This document shows positions 33,381 through 43,019 of a stretch of DNA of 64,000 bases, piece after piece. The translations under genes were made by a program, and so were the position numbers. The stretch is from positions 1,054,001 through 1,118,000 of the forward strand of contig NZ_JAZDRL010000001.1 in NCBI RefSeq assembly GCF_047501465.1. The letters run 5' to 3'. Position 1 is the stretch's first letter. Each line of letters begins with the position of its first letter. The notes beneath the pieces are model-generated. The model saw nothing but the letters and a program-made list of their open reading frames with translations, did no database searches and was not told where the DNA came from. This DNA comes from Pseudochelatococcus sp047501465. GTDB lineage: Bacteria; Pseudomonadota; Alphaproteobacteria; Rhizobiales; Beijerinckiaceae.

Positions 33381-34781
33381 TTACATATGGATCGCACGCT
33401 TATCAACGGCCAGCGCAGCTTCCTTCACCGCTTCTGATCTCGTCGGATGTGCATGACAGGTGCGAGCCAGATCTTCAGCCGAACCACCAAACTCCATCAG
33501 CACGGCCGCTTCATGAATCAGTTCACCAGCTTCGGGGCCAATGATGTGCACACCTAGCACGCGGTCAGTGGTAGCGTCTGCGAGAACCTTCACAAAGCCT
33601 TCAGACTGATGGTTCACCTTCGCGCGCGCATTGGCAGTGAAGGGGAATTTGCCGACGTTATACGCCACGCCAGCTTCCTTCAACTCTTCCTCGGTGCGGC
33701 CAACAGAAGAGACTTCCGGCGTCGTATAGATCACCCCTGGAATGATGCCATAGTTCACGTGTCCCGCCTTGCCAGCAAGCACTTCAACCGCAGCAATGCC
33801 TTCTTCCTCAGCCTTGTGTGCGAGCATTGGGCCAGCAATCACATCGCCAATTGCCAGGATGCCGGGAACATTGGTGCGGTAATGCGCATCAACGACAACA
33901 CGTCTCCGCGGATCAAGCGCAACGCCAACCTCAGCCAGACCGAGACCGGTGGTGTAAGGAACGCGACCTGTCGCGACCAACACGATATCAGCCTCGATAA
34001 CCTCTGCCGCACCACCCGCAACTGGCTCAACCGTTACCTTAGCGCCCTTACCGGTGTTCTCAACACCTGTGACCTTGGTCGCCAGCTTGAAGTTGAAACC
34101 CTGCTTGGCCAAAATGCGCTGGAACTGCTTGGCAACTTCGCCATCATTGCCGGGAATAATGCGATCGAGAAACTCAACCACGGTCACTTCCGAACCAAGA
34201 CGACGCCAGACCGAGCCAAGCTCAAGGCCAATGACGCCAGCACCAACCACGACAAGCTTGCCCGGCACCTTGTCCAGCTCAAGCGCGCCGGTGGATGACA
34301 CCACAATCTTCTCATCGATCTCAACGCCTGGCAGGCGTGCAACATCCGAACCGGTTGCGATCAAAATATTTTTCGCTTCAACAACCTGCACCGAGCCATC
34401 TTCTGCCGTAACCTCGACCTTGCCGGCAGCCGCGATGCGGCCGGTGCCGTGGAAGGTGTCGATCTTGTTCTTCTTGAACAGGAAGTCGATGCCCTTGACG
34501 TTGCCATCGATACCTTCCTGCTTGAATGACAGTAGCTTGGCAATATCGATTTCTGGCTTGCTGACCTTGATGCCGAAATCAGCAAAGGAATGCCCAGCTT
34601 CTTCAAATTTCTCGGACGCGAACAACATCGCCTTGGAAGGAATGCAGCCAACGTTCAGGCAGGTGCCGCCATGCGTCTTGCGCTTTTCGACAACAGCCGT
34701 CTTCAGCCCAAGCTGCGCTGCCCGAATGGCGGCGACATAGCCGCCAGGGCCTGTGCCGATTACCACGAGATCATAAGACAT
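33381..34781 (-). CDS. lpdA: Dihydrolipoamide dehydrogenase (E3)
   Basis: A 466-residue flavoprotein that reoxidises dihydrolipoamide in 2-oxoacid dehydrogenase complexes. It shows the FAD motif VIGTGPGGYVAAIRAAQLG, the redox disulfide GGTCLNVGCIPSK, the NAD motif VVGAGVIGLELGSVWRRLG and the C-terminal His-Glu HAHPTRSEAVKEAA. AGGA eight bases upstream sets ATG 34781; the ten-residue upward extension is unlikely. Its place after sucA and sucB indicates the E3 of 2-oxoglutarate dehydrogenase. Confidence 0.97.
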   Translation of the reverse strand: MSYDLVVIGTGPGGYVAAIRAAQLGLKTAVVEKRKTHGGTCLNVGCIPSKAMLFASEKFEEAGHSFADFGIKVSKPEIDIAKLLSFKQEGIDGNVKGIDFLFKKNKIDTFHGTGRIAAAGKVEVTAEDGSVQVVEAKNILIATGSDVARLPGVEIDEKIVVSSTGALELDKVPGKLVVVGAGVIGLELGSVWRRLGSEVTVVEFLDRIIPGNDGEVAKQFQRILAKQGFNFKLATKVTGVENTGKGAKVTVEPVAGGAAEVIEADIVLVATGRVPYTTGLGLAEVGVALDPRRRVVVDAHYRTNVPGILAIGDVIAGPMLAHKAEEEGIAAVEVLAGKAGHVNYGIIPGVIYTTPEVSSVGRTEEELKEAGVAYNVGKFPFTANARAKVNHQSEGFVKVLADATTDRVLGVHIIGPEAGELIHEAAVLMEFGGSAEDLARTCHAHPTRSEAVKEAALAVDKRAIHM

Positions 34782-34840
34782 CGGAATATCCTGTTTGCCG
34801 CTCGCCCCCAATGGCGCAGCAGCACTGCCAGAGTAAAGTT

Positions 34841-34873
34841 AAGAAAAAGCGCCCTCCGGAGATCGGAGGGCGT
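34841..34873 (-). terminator. Terminator between sucB and lpdA
   Basis: On the minus strand CGCCCTCCG pairs with CGGAGGGCG, followed by CTTTTTCTT. It begins six bases after the sucB stop and suggests partial termination before lpdA. Confidence 0.8.
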
Positions 34874-34879
34874 TATGGA

Positions 34880-36076
34880 TCAAAGGTCGAGCACGAGACG
34901 TGCTGGATCCTCAAGATTTTCCTTGATACGCACAAGGAACGTCACCGCTTCCTTACCATCAATCACGCGATGATCGTAGGAAAGCGCGAGGTACATCATC
35001 GGACGCGCAACGATCTGCCCCTTGTAGACAACAGGGCGTTGTTCGATGCGGTGCATGCCCAGAATGCCTGACTGCGGAGCATTCAGGATTGGCGTTGACA
35101 TCAGCGAGCCATACACACCACCGTTGGAAATGGTGAAGGTGCCACCCTGCATCTCATCAATCTTGAGCTGGCCATCGCGCGCGCGCTTGCCATACTCAGC
35201 AATCTTCTTTTCAATGCCAGCGACTGACAGCTGATCGGCATCGCGCACAACCGGCACAACCAGCCCCTTGTCGGTGCCAACAGCCACGCCGATGTGGTAG
35301 TAGTTCTTGTAAACGAGGTCAGTACCATCGATCTCGGCATTAACAGCAGGCACATCCTTGAGCGCCTGCACCGTTGCCTTGACGAAGAACCCCATGAAGC
35401 CAAGCTTCGTACCGTGTTTCTTCTCGAACACATCCTTGTACTGCGAGCGCAGTTCCATCAGGTTCGTCAGATCAACATCGTTGAACGTCGTCAGCATGGC
35501 CGCATTAGCCTGCGCATCTTTCAGACGGCGAGCAATGGTCTGGCGCAGCTTCGTCATGCGCACGCGCTCCTCACGTGCCTCATCTGTTGGTGCAACCGGT
35601 GCACGCAGCACAGGAGCTGGCACAGATGCTGCCGTAGGAGCCGCCAGGATATCACCTTTCGTCACGCGGCCATCTTTACCTGTGCCGGCAACGTTTGCAG
35701 GGTTGATGCCAGTCTCAGCCGCAATGCGTGCCACTGCAGGACCGTTTTCAAGTCCAGCCGCAGGCGCAGCAGCAACAGGCGCGGGCGCTGCTGGGGCAGC
35801 AGGAGCCGCTGCGGGCTTAGGAGCGGCAGCCGCGCCAGAGCCTGCACCAAGCATACCAAGAAGTGCACCGACGCCAACCGTCTCACCTTCCTTCACGGTG
35901 ATTTCTGACAACACACCATCGGACGGCGCGTTAACTTCCAGCGTCACCTTGTCGGTTTCAAGTTCTACCAGCGGTTCGTCTGCCTTAACAGCATCGCCGG
36001 CCTTCTTGAACCATTGGCCAACGGTGGCTTCGGTGACGGATTCGCCCAGCGTGGGCACGCGGATTTCGGTCGCCAT
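34880..36076 (-). CDS. sucB: 2-oxoglutarate dehydrogenase E2, dihydrolipoyl succinyltransferase
   Basis: A 398-residue E2. The lipoyl domain (residues 1-76, ETDKVTLEVNAPSDG with the lipoylated Lys43) is followed by an Ala/Pro-rich linker, the peripheral-subunit-binding domain (GPAVARIAAETGINPANVAG) and the catalytic domain with SYDHRVIDGKEAV (active-site His and Asp). The longer frame to 36145 has no family similarity; ATG 36076 is used. It transfers succinyl to CoA between E1 (sucA, upstream) and E3 (lpdA, downstream). Confidence 0.97.
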   Translation of the reverse strand: MATEIRVPTLGESVTEATVGQWFKKAGDAVKADEPLVELETDKVTLEVNAPSDGVLSEITVKEGETVGVGALLGMLGAGSGAAAAPKPAAAPAAPAAPAPVAAAPAAGLENGPAVARIAAETGINPANVAGTGKDGRVTKGDILAAPTAASVPAPVLRAPVAPTDEAREERVRMTKLRQTIARRLKDAQANAAMLTTFNDVDLTNLMELRSQYKDVFEKKHGTKLGFMGFFVKATVQALKDVPAVNAEIDGTDLVYKNYYHIGVAVGTDKGLVVPVVRDADQLSVAGIEKKIAEYGKRARDGQLKIDEMQGGTFTISNGGVYGSLMSTPILNAPQSGILGMHRIEQRPVVYKGQIVARPMMYLALSYDHRVIDGKEAVTFLVRIKENLEDPARLVLDL

Positions 36077-36159
36077 GATTATGTATCCATTATGGGCCTG
36101 CGGCCGGTTATATCGTGAGGTTTGAAAGCCCGGCCAATGCAGCATCGGCCGGACAAAAA

Positions 36160-39120
36160 TCAGACAGAGAACGCCTCATCGAGGAACGCTTGCAACTGCG
36201 CCAGATGCTTTGACATCAGGCCCGTTGCAGTCGCAGCAGAAGCCGCACGACCAGCATACCGCGGACGCTTCGCCTTGATGCCGGAATGGCCAGCAACCCA
36301 TTCCAGATAGGGCTCAACAAAGGACCAGGAGCCCATGTTCTTAGGCTCTTCCTGACACCATACCAGATCTGCATTGCGAAAACGCGACAGCTCGTTGACC
36401 AGCGACTTCAACGGGAACGGGTAAAGTTGCTCCACCCGCAGCAGATACACGTCATCAATACCGCGTTTTTCACGCTCTTCGTAAAGATCATAGTAGACCT
36501 TGCCCGTGCAAAGCACGACGCGGCGGATCTTGTCGTCCTTGACGAGCTTGATCTTTTCCTTCGCGAGACGCTCCGAATCGTCACGCAGAATACGGTGGAA
36601 CGAGCTGTTCTCCGTAAACTCCTCCAGCCGCGATACGGCGCGCTTGTGGCGCAACAATGACTTCGGCGTCATCATGATCAGCGGCTTGCGGAAATCACGC
36701 TTCAGTTGACGGCGCAGAATATGGAAGTAGTTGGCAGGCGTGGTGACGTTCGCCACCTGCATGTTATCTTCAGCGCACATCTGCAGATAGCGCTCGAGCC
36801 TTGCCGATGAATGCTCAGGTCCCTGGCCCTCATAGCCATGCGGCAGCAACACCGTGAGACCCGACATGCGCAGCCACTTGCGTTCTGCCGACGAGATGAA
36901 CTGATCGAACACCACCTGCGCGCCATTAGCAAAGTCACCAAACTGGGCTTCCCAAAGCGTCAACGTGTTCGGCTCTGTCAGCGAGTAGCCGTATTCGAAT
37001 CCGAGCACCGCCTCTTCCGAAAGCATCGAGTTGATGACTTCATAGTTGGCTTGGCTATCGGACAAATTATTCAGCGGAATGAACTGGCTCTCATCCTTCT
37101 GATCAACCAGCACGGAATGGCGCTGCGAGAAGGTGCCGCGCTCGACATCCTGCCCCGACAAACGCACTGGCTTGCCTTCCTTCAATAGCGAAGCAAATGC
37201 CAACGCCTCACCCGTCGCCCAGTCGATCCCCTCGCCGGTCTCGATTGCCTTGCGGCGGTTATCGAGGAAGCGCTGGATAGTGCGGTGAACGTTGAAACCT
37301 TCAGGCACAGTGGTGAGCTTCTCACCCAGCTCCTTCAGTTCGCTCTCCGTCAAGCCAGTAGCGCCACGACGTGGATCATCCGCATCTTCACGCACAGCCT
37401 TCAGGCCGGACCACTTGCCATCAAGCCAGTCAGCCTTGTTAGGCTTATAGCTCTGTCCAGCTTCGAGCTCGCCCTCAAGATGCGTACGCCATGCAGCGCG
37501 ACGCTCGTCGATCTCGGCCTGCGTTACCACACCTTCCGCCATCAACTTCTTGGAATAGAGATCCAAAACGCTAGGGTGGTTACGGATTGCCTGATACATC
37601 AACGGCTGCGTGAACGCAGGCTCATCGCCCTCATTGTGACCAAAGCGACGGTAGCAGAACATGTCGATAACGACAGGTTTATGGAACTGCTGACGGAACT
37701 CTGTCGCAATCTTGGCTGCAAACACCACCGCTTCCGGATCGTCACCATTGACGTGGAAAACAGGGGCTTCCACCATCTTCGCCACATCAGATGGATAGGG
37801 CGACGAGCGCGAGTTACGCGGGTTTGTCGTAAAGCCGATCTGGTTATTGATGATGACGTGAACTGAACCGCCTGTGCGATGCCCCTTCAAGCCTGAAAGA
37901 CCGAAGCATTCTGCCACAACGCCCTGGCCAGCGAATGCAGCATCACCATGCAGAAGTAACGGCATAACCGTGTTGCGGACCTCATGGTCACCCAACTGAT
38001 CCTGCTTGGCACGCGCTTTGCCGAGCACGACAGGGTTTACAATTTCAAGGTGCGAAGGGTTTGCAACCAGCGACAGGTGAACCTGATTACCATCGAACTC
38101 ACGGTCCGATGATGCACCAAGATGGTACTTCACATCGCCGGAACCCTCAACATCATCAGGCGCGAACGAACCGCCCTTGAACTCATGGAACAACGCGCGA
38201 TGAGGCTTGCCCAGCACCTGGGTGAGCACGTTCAGACGGCCACGATGGGCCATACCAAACACGATTTCCTTCACACCCAGATTGCCACCACGCTTGATAA
38301 TCTGCTCAAGCGCCGGAATGACCGACTCGCCCCCATCAAGGCCGAAGCGCTTGGTGCCGGTATATTTCAGGTCGAGGAACTTCTCGAAACCTTCCGCCTC
38401 AATCAGCTTGTTGAGAATGGCGCGCTTGCCTTCTGCCGTGAAGGTGATTTCCTTATCCGGCCCCTCAATGCGCTCTTGAATCCACGCCTTCTCGGCAGCA
38501 TCCGAGATGTGCATGAATTCCACGCCAAGCGCCTGGCAATAGGTGCGCTTCAGGATCGTCAACATCTCGTTGACGGTCGCAAACTCAAGCCCCAGCACGT
38601 TATCAATAAAGATCTTGCGGTCGAGATCCGCCGGCCCGAAACCATAGCTCGATGGATGCAGCTCTTCGTGATCGCGTGGCGGGCTCAGGCGTAGCGGATC
38701 AAGATCAGCATGCAAATGACCACGCATACGGAATGCGCGTATCATCATAATAGCGCGCACGCTATCGCGAGCCGCATTCTGCAGCGCTTCGGGAGAGAGC
38801 TCAACGCCACCCTTCTGCGCTTTTTCCTTGATCTTGCTGCCGGCCGCCTTCTCAATCGCTGACCAGTCGCTATCAAGCGCTGACACAAGCTCACCATTGG
38901 CGTGCACTGGCCAGTTATCACGCTCCCAGGACGCTCCCTTGGCGTTCTTCTCGACGAGCGTCTTGTCTTCGCTCAAGCCTGAGAAGAAGGTCTGCCATTC
39001 AGCGTCGACCGACGTCGGGTCTTTTTCATAACGTGCGTAAAGCTCATCGATATACGCGCCGTTACCGCCGTATAAAAAAGAGGTTTGAGCAAATGCGTCG
39101 TTCACATCCTGCCGTGCCAT
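36160..39120 (-). CDS. sucA: 2-oxoglutarate dehydrogenase E1
   Basis: A 986-residue thiamine-diphosphate E1 that decarboxylates 2-oxoglutarate. The N terminus binds E2 (QTSFLYGGNGAYIDELYARY); catalytic segments include GMAHRGRLNVLTQVLGKPHR, the ThDP/Mg region with HGDAAFAGQGVVAECFGLS and NNQIGFTTNP, and near the C terminus LPHGYEGQGPEHSSARLERY. ATG 39120 is used rather than the upstream extension to 39186. A 369-base gap from sucD suggests its own promoter. Confidence 0.97.
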   Translation of the reverse strand: MARQDVNDAFAQTSFLYGGNGAYIDELYARYEKDPTSVDAEWQTFFSGLSEDKTLVEKNAKGASWERDNWPVHANGELVSALDSDWSAIEKAAGSKIKEKAQKGGVELSPEALQNAARDSVRAIMMIRAFRMRGHLHADLDPLRLSPPRDHEELHPSSYGFGPADLDRKIFIDNVLGLEFATVNEMLTILKRTYCQALGVEFMHISDAAEKAWIQERIEGPDKEITFTAEGKRAILNKLIEAEGFEKFLDLKYTGTKRFGLDGGESVIPALEQIIKRGGNLGVKEIVFGMAHRGRLNVLTQVLGKPHRALFHEFKGGSFAPDDVEGSGDVKYHLGASSDREFDGNQVHLSLVANPSHLEIVNPVVLGKARAKQDQLGDHEVRNTVMPLLLHGDAAFAGQGVVAECFGLSGLKGHRTGGSVHVIINNQIGFTTNPRNSRSSPYPSDVAKMVEAPVFHVNGDDPEAVVFAAKIATEFRQQFHKPVVIDMFCYRRFGHNEGDEPAFTQPLMYQAIRNHPSVLDLYSKKLMAEGVVTQAEIDERRAAWRTHLEGELEAGQSYKPNKADWLDGKWSGLKAVREDADDPRRGATGLTESELKELGEKLTTVPEGFNVHRTIQRFLDNRRKAIETGEGIDWATGEALAFASLLKEGKPVRLSGQDVERGTFSQRHSVLVDQKDESQFIPLNNLSDSQANYEVINSMLSEEAVLGFEYGYSLTEPNTLTLWEAQFGDFANGAQVVFDQFISSAERKWLRMSGLTVLLPHGYEGQGPEHSSARLERYLQMCAEDNMQVANVTTPANYFHILRRQLKRDFRKPLIMMTPKSLLRHKRAVSRLEEFTENSSFHRILRDDSERLAKEKIKLVKDDKIRRVVLCTGKVYYDLYEEREKRGIDDVYLLRVEQLYPFPLKSLVNELSRFRNADLVWCQEEPKNMGSWSFVEPYLEWVAGHSGIKAKRPRYAGRAASAATATGLMSKHLAQLQAFLDEAFSV

Positions 39121-39489
39121 AACCCTACATCCTGCCGGAACCCGGAAATACGCCCGGGCAAAAAAGCCTGATGGCCAAAAACCCATAGCCCTCCGGAAAT
39201 GGCGACGGGATGGATGAGCAGCGCGATCAACGCAAGCTCAGATAATCGTTCAAATATGCCTTATGCATGAACCACATAAAGCCTCTTAAAGGCTTTAGTG
39301 TGACTCTCCTCTCGCCCGGCGATCAATGAGCAAGAGAAAGGCGATTTCTTTCATTTCAGACACTTAACAGCTAACCATCAGAGGCCGATCATGCAACCAA
39401 TGCATCCCGCGCCCCTGATTGCGAACTGAAAGTGGCGGAAACACGCTTCCCTCCGAATCAAGAGAGGGAAACGCGCCCGCCACAAATCA
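39121..39489. other. Intergenic region between sucD and sucA
   Basis: Contains a small hairpin (AAAGCC tcttaaa GGCTTT, about 39281-39299) and the long hairpin after sucD at 39432-39483. The sucA promoter is probably here. No gene is supported. Confidence 0.5.
39432..39483 (-). terminator. Long hairpin just after sucD
   Basis: GTGGCGG (39432-39438) pairs with CCGCCAC (39477-39483), and inside them TTCCCTC pairs with GAGGGAA. It starts six bases after the sucD stop on the minus strand. There is no U-run, so it may act as an mRNA-stabilising or processing structure instead of an intrinsic terminator. Confidence 0.55.
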
Positions 39490-40374
39490 TCAGCCCTTCA
39501 GAACGTCGACAAGCGTCTTGCCGAGACGTGCTGGTGATGGCGAGACGCGGATGCCCGCTGCTTCCATCGCCGCGATCTTGTCTTCTGCGCCACCCTGGCC
39601 GCCAGAAATAATCGCGCCTGCATGGCCCATGCGACGGCCTGGAGGAGCCGTACGACCTGCAATAAAGCCAACCATCGGCTTCTTGCGGCCGCGCTTGGCT
39701 TCATCAGCGATGAACTGCGCTGCGTCTTCTTCTGCCGAGCCACCGATTTCACCAATCATGATGATCGACTCGGTCTTGTCATCGGCAAGGAACATCTCAA
39801 GCATGTCGATGAACTCGGTACCCTTCACAGGGTCGCCACCGATGCCAACCGCTGTCGTCTGGCCCAGGCCTTCCTGAGTGGTCTGGAACACAGCTTCATA
39901 CGTCAGCGTACCAGAGCGCGACACGATACCGACCGAACCGACCGAGAAGATGTTCGCGGGCATGATGCCGATCTTCGACTGGCCAGCCGTCACAACGCCG
40001 GGGCAGTTGGGGCCGATAAGACGCGACTTCGAACCGGACAGCGCCCGCTTCACCTTCACCATGTCGAGCACGGGAATGCCTTCCGTGATGGCAACGATCA
40101 GCGGAATCTCAGCATCGATCGCTTCCAGAATCGCGTCAGCAGCACCTGCTGGTGGCACGTAGATCACGGATGCATCAGCGCCGGTAGCCTCGCGGGCCTC
40201 AATCACAGTGTCAAACACTGGCAGGCCGAGGTGCGTGGAGCCACCCTTGCCAGGAGACGTACCGCCCACAACCTGCGCGCCATAAGCCAGCGCCTGCTCG
40301 GAGTGGAACGTACCATTCTTGCCGGTAAAGCCCTGCGTGATGATCTTCGTCGACTTGTCAATAAGGATGGACAT
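39490..40374 (-). CDS. sucD: Succinyl-CoA synthetase alpha subunit
   Basis: A 294-residue alpha subunit that carries the phosphohistidine intermediate. The CoA-binding segment (IITQGFTGKNGTFHSEQALA) and the His region (GHAGAIISGGQGGAEDKIAA) are present. Its ATG shares one base with the sucC stop (TGATG), so sucC and sucD are translationally coupled for stoichiometric production. Confidence 0.97.
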   Translation of the reverse strand: MSILIDKSTKIITQGFTGKNGTFHSEQALAYGAQVVGGTSPGKGGSTHLGLPVFDTVIEAREATGADASVIYVPPAGAADAILEAIDAEIPLIVAITEGIPVLDMVKVKRALSGSKSRLIGPNCPGVVTAGQSKIGIMPANIFSVGSVGIVSRSGTLTYEAVFQTTQEGLGQTTAVGIGGDPVKGTEFIDMLEMFLADDKTESIIMIGEIGGSAEEDAAQFIADEAKRGRKKPMVGFIAGRTAPPGRRMGHAGAIISGGQGGAEDKIAAMEAAGIRVSPSPARLGKTLVDVLKG

Positions 40375-41573
40375 CAAACGGCTCCCTTGACAGCGTTGAC
40401 GATTTTCTGGGCGGCATCATCGAGATCATCAGCGGGGATGACGTTCAACCCCGACTCGCTGATGATCTTCTTGCCGAGTTCAACATTCGTGCCCTCAAGG
40501 CGCACAACCAGCGGCACAGTCAGGCCCACTTCCTTCACGGCGGCAATAACGCCTTCCGCAATGACATCACACTTCATGATGCCGCCGAAAATGTTGACCA
40601 GAATGCCCTTCACGCTCGGATCCGAGGTGATGATCTTGAATGCAGCTGTCACCTTTTCCTTGGTAGCGCCGCCACCAACGTCGAGGAAGTTTGCTGGTTC
40701 TTCACCGTAGAGCTTGATGATGTCCATGGTGGCCATCGCAAGGCCAGCGCCGTTCACCATGCAGCCGATCGTACCTTCAAGCGCGATGTAAGCGAGGTCA
40801 TACTTCGATGCCTCGATTTCCTTCGCATCTTCTTCGGTCGTGTCGCGCAGCGCAACGATATCAGCGTGCTTGTAGAGCGCGTTCGAATCGAACGACACCT
40901 TCGCATCAAGCGCAACCAGACGATCGTCCTTCGTGACGATCAGCGGGTTGATTTCGAGCATGCTGATGTCCTTGGCGACAAAAGCGGTGTAGAGGCTCTC
41001 GACCAGCTTGCCGGCCTGCTTGGCCAGATCGCCCGAAAGACCCAGCGCCTTCGCAACCTTGCGGCCATGAAGCGGCTGAACGCCCGTTACTGGATCCACC
41101 GAGAACGTCACAATTTTCTCAGGCGTGCTGTGCGCAACATCTTCAATGTTCACGCCGCCTTCGGTCGAAACAACGAAAGCAACACGGCTCGTCTCACGGT
41201 CAACAAGCGCCGAGAGGTAAAATTCCTTGGCAATGTCAGAGCCGTCCTCGATGTAGAGGCGGTTGACCTGCTTGCCAGCAGGACCAGTCTGTTCGGTTAC
41301 GAGTGTGCGGCCGAGCATCTGCTCAGCAAACGCTGCAACTTCTTCAGGCGAACGCGCAAGACGCACGCCACCAGCAGGACCTGCTTCGGCTTCCTTAAAC
41401 TTGCCCTTACCGCGTCCACCTGCGTGGATCTGGGATTTAACAACCCACAACGGCCCGCCCAATTCCTTTGCAGCGTCAACGGCTTCAGCGGCGGAAAAGA
41501 TTGCTTTTCCGCGTGAAACCGGCACGCCAAATTCTTTTAATACGGCCTTGGCCTGGTATTCGTGAATGTTCAT
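40374..41573 (-). CDS. sucC: Succinyl-CoA synthetase beta subunit (ADP-forming type)
   Basis: A 399-residue beta subunit with an ATP-grasp fold: MNIHEYQAKAVLKEFGVPVS at the N terminus, the Mg-nucleotide region (EINPLIVTKDDRLVALDAKV) and GTIGCMVNGAGLAMATMDII plus NIFGGIMKCDVIAEG. It generates ATP (or GTP) from succinyl-CoA with SucD. The first 16 residues of the longer frame are discarded in favour of ATG 41573. Upstream lies a repeat half-site (41590-41615) and the palindromic element after mdh. Confidence 0.97.
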   Translation of the reverse strand: MNIHEYQAKAVLKEFGVPVSRGKAIFSAAEAVDAAKELGGPLWVVKSQIHAGGRGKGKFKEAEAGPAGGVRLARSPEEVAAFAEQMLGRTLVTEQTGPAGKQVNRLYIEDGSDIAKEFYLSALVDRETSRVAFVVSTEGGVNIEDVAHSTPEKIVTFSVDPVTGVQPLHGRKVAKALGLSGDLAKQAGKLVESLYTAFVAKDISMLEINPLIVTKDDRLVALDAKVSFDSNALYKHADIVALRDTTEEDAKEIEASKYDLAYIALEGTIGCMVNGAGLAMATMDIIKLYGEEPANFLDVGGGATKEKVTAAFKIITSDPSVKGILVNIFGGIMKCDVIAEGVIAAVKEVGLTVPLVVRLEGTNVELGKKIISESGLNVIPADDLDDAAQKIVNAVKGAV

Positions 41574-41589
41574 AAGTTCATTCCAAATT

Positions 41590-41615
41590 TTAGAACAAAA
41601 TGCATTCAAGTTGAG
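41590..41615 (+). repeat. Half-copy of the AGAGCAAAATGCATTCAAGTTGAG hairpin family
   Basis: TTAGAACAAAATGCATTCAA followed by GTTGAG is nearly identical to the left arm and loop of the hairpin at 56716-56760, but the right arm is missing. It lies just upstream of the sucC start. Confidence 0.6.
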
Positions 41616-41655
41616 AGACAACCTGAATCCAGCTCACACAAAGGATGTGTGGAGA

Positions 41656-41769
41656 TTCACGCCAGGGTGAGCCGAAAATGGTGGTTCTTGAGAACCGGAG
41701 CGGAGCGTACTTCTGTACGTGAGCACCGGAAGCGCAGAGAACCGCCATTGCAGGTCACCATGGCGTGAA
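41656..41769. repeat. Palindromic intergenic element, copy B (RIME-like)
   Basis: A 114-bp element just after the mdh stop, closely similar to copy A at 10733-10848. Arms TTCACGCCA/TGGCGTGAA, middle ATGGTGGTTCT/AGAACCGCCAT and tip CGTAC/GTACG form one long hairpin. Both copies sit immediately 3' of a minus-strand gene, in the same orientation relative to it. Confidence 0.8.
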
Positions 41770-41781
41770 GATCCGCGCATC

Positions 41782-42744
41782 CTATGCGAAGGCCGGGTTG
41801 ATACCCTTACAGGCTTCGATCAGGGTTTTAACCGACCCGACCGACTTTTCGAACTCTGCCTTTTCGCTATCAGACAAAGAAATCTCAACAACGCGCTCAA
41901 CGCCGTTTTCGCCAATCACAACCGGCACACCGACGAAGACATCTTTCTGACCATACTGACCATCAAGATAAGCAGCTGCTGGCAGAACGCGCTTCTGATC
42001 CTTCAGGAAGCTTTCCGCCATGGCGATGCCCGAAGCTGCTGGCGCATAGTAAGCCGAGCCGGTTTTGAGCAGATTGACGATCTCGCCGCCACCCTTGCGG
42101 GTACGCTCAACAATGGCATCAAGCTTTTCCTGCGTTGTCCAACCCATCTTGACGAGGTCAGGTAGCGGAATACCTGCAACCGTGGAGTAGCGCGTCAGTG
42201 GAACCATGTCGTCACCGTGGCCACCGAGCACAAATGCCGTCACGTCCTTCACCGACACCTTGAACTCCTCAGCGAGGAAGTGACGGAAACGGGCCGAATC
42301 GAGCACACCTGCCATACCAACGATCTTGTTCGCTGGCACGCCAGAGGCCTTCTGCAGCGCCCACACCATCGCATCGAGCGGATTGGTGATGCAGATGACG
42401 AAAGCATCAGGCGCGTTCTCGCGGATGCCCTGACCAACCGATTCCATCACCTTGAGGTTGATGCCGAGCAGATCATCGCGGCTCATGCCAGGCTTGCGCG
42501 GCACGCCAGCGGTGACGATAATTACATCCGCACCTTTAATGTCGGCATAGGAGTTGGCGCCCTTATAGGCCGCGTCAAAACCATCGACAGGCGCCGATTC
42601 GGCGATATCGAGAGCCTTGCCTTGGGGAGTACCCTCGGCGATATCGAACAGAACGATGTCACCGAGTTCCTTCAAACCGGCGAGATGGGCGAGCGTGCCA
42701 CCGATCTGTCCGGAACCGATCAAAGCGATCTTTTTGCGGGCCAT
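41782..42744 (-). CDS. mdh: Malate dehydrogenase
   Basis: A 320-residue LDH-like malate dehydrogenase oxidising malate to oxaloacetate with NAD+. The NAD motif is ALIGSGQIGGTLAHLAGL; GVPRKPGMSRDDLLGINLKV holds the mobile-loop arginines that select malate, and VLGGHGDDMVPL contains the catalytic His. It is the first gene of the minus-strand TCA cluster, preceding sucC by 208 bases. ATG 42744 is used; a TTG three codons upstream is possible. Confidence 0.97.
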   Translation of the reverse strand: MARKKIALIGSGQIGGTLAHLAGLKELGDIVLFDIAEGTPQGKALDIAESAPVDGFDAAYKGANSYADIKGADVIIVTAGVPRKPGMSRDDLLGINLKVMESVGQGIRENAPDAFVICITNPLDAMVWALQKASGVPANKIVGMAGVLDSARFRHFLAEEFKVSVKDVTAFVLGGHGDDMVPLTRYSTVAGIPLPDLVKMGWTTQEKLDAIVERTRKGGGEIVNLLKTGSAYYAPAASGIAMAESFLKDQKRVLPAAAYLDGQYGQKDVFVGVPVVIGENGVERVVEISLSDSEKAEFEKSVGSVKTLIEACKGINPAFA

Positions 42745-43019
42745 GGAAACCAATCCTTGAACTGGAGGGGAGAAAAACCCCGTTAGCGCTGAATTACTTG
42801 ACTCAAAGTGCCTGAGCCTTCAAGCGGCACAACAGGGTGTGGAGATGACAAGCACGCACCAAAAGACACATACCTATCACAAGGGCTTCTATAATCTGCC
42901 TTAATCCTCAATACCTTGAGGAAGAACACGACAGTTACATAACGAACTTTTACGCTAAAAGCCGCCGTGTTTCAAATTTCATATTTTGTAATTTTTCTAC
43001 CACTGAAACCCCATTTCGA

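Noticed and set aside
36286..38694. Several long plus-strand frames inside sucA
   Set aside because: They are antisense shadows of a strongly conserved 986-residue enzyme.
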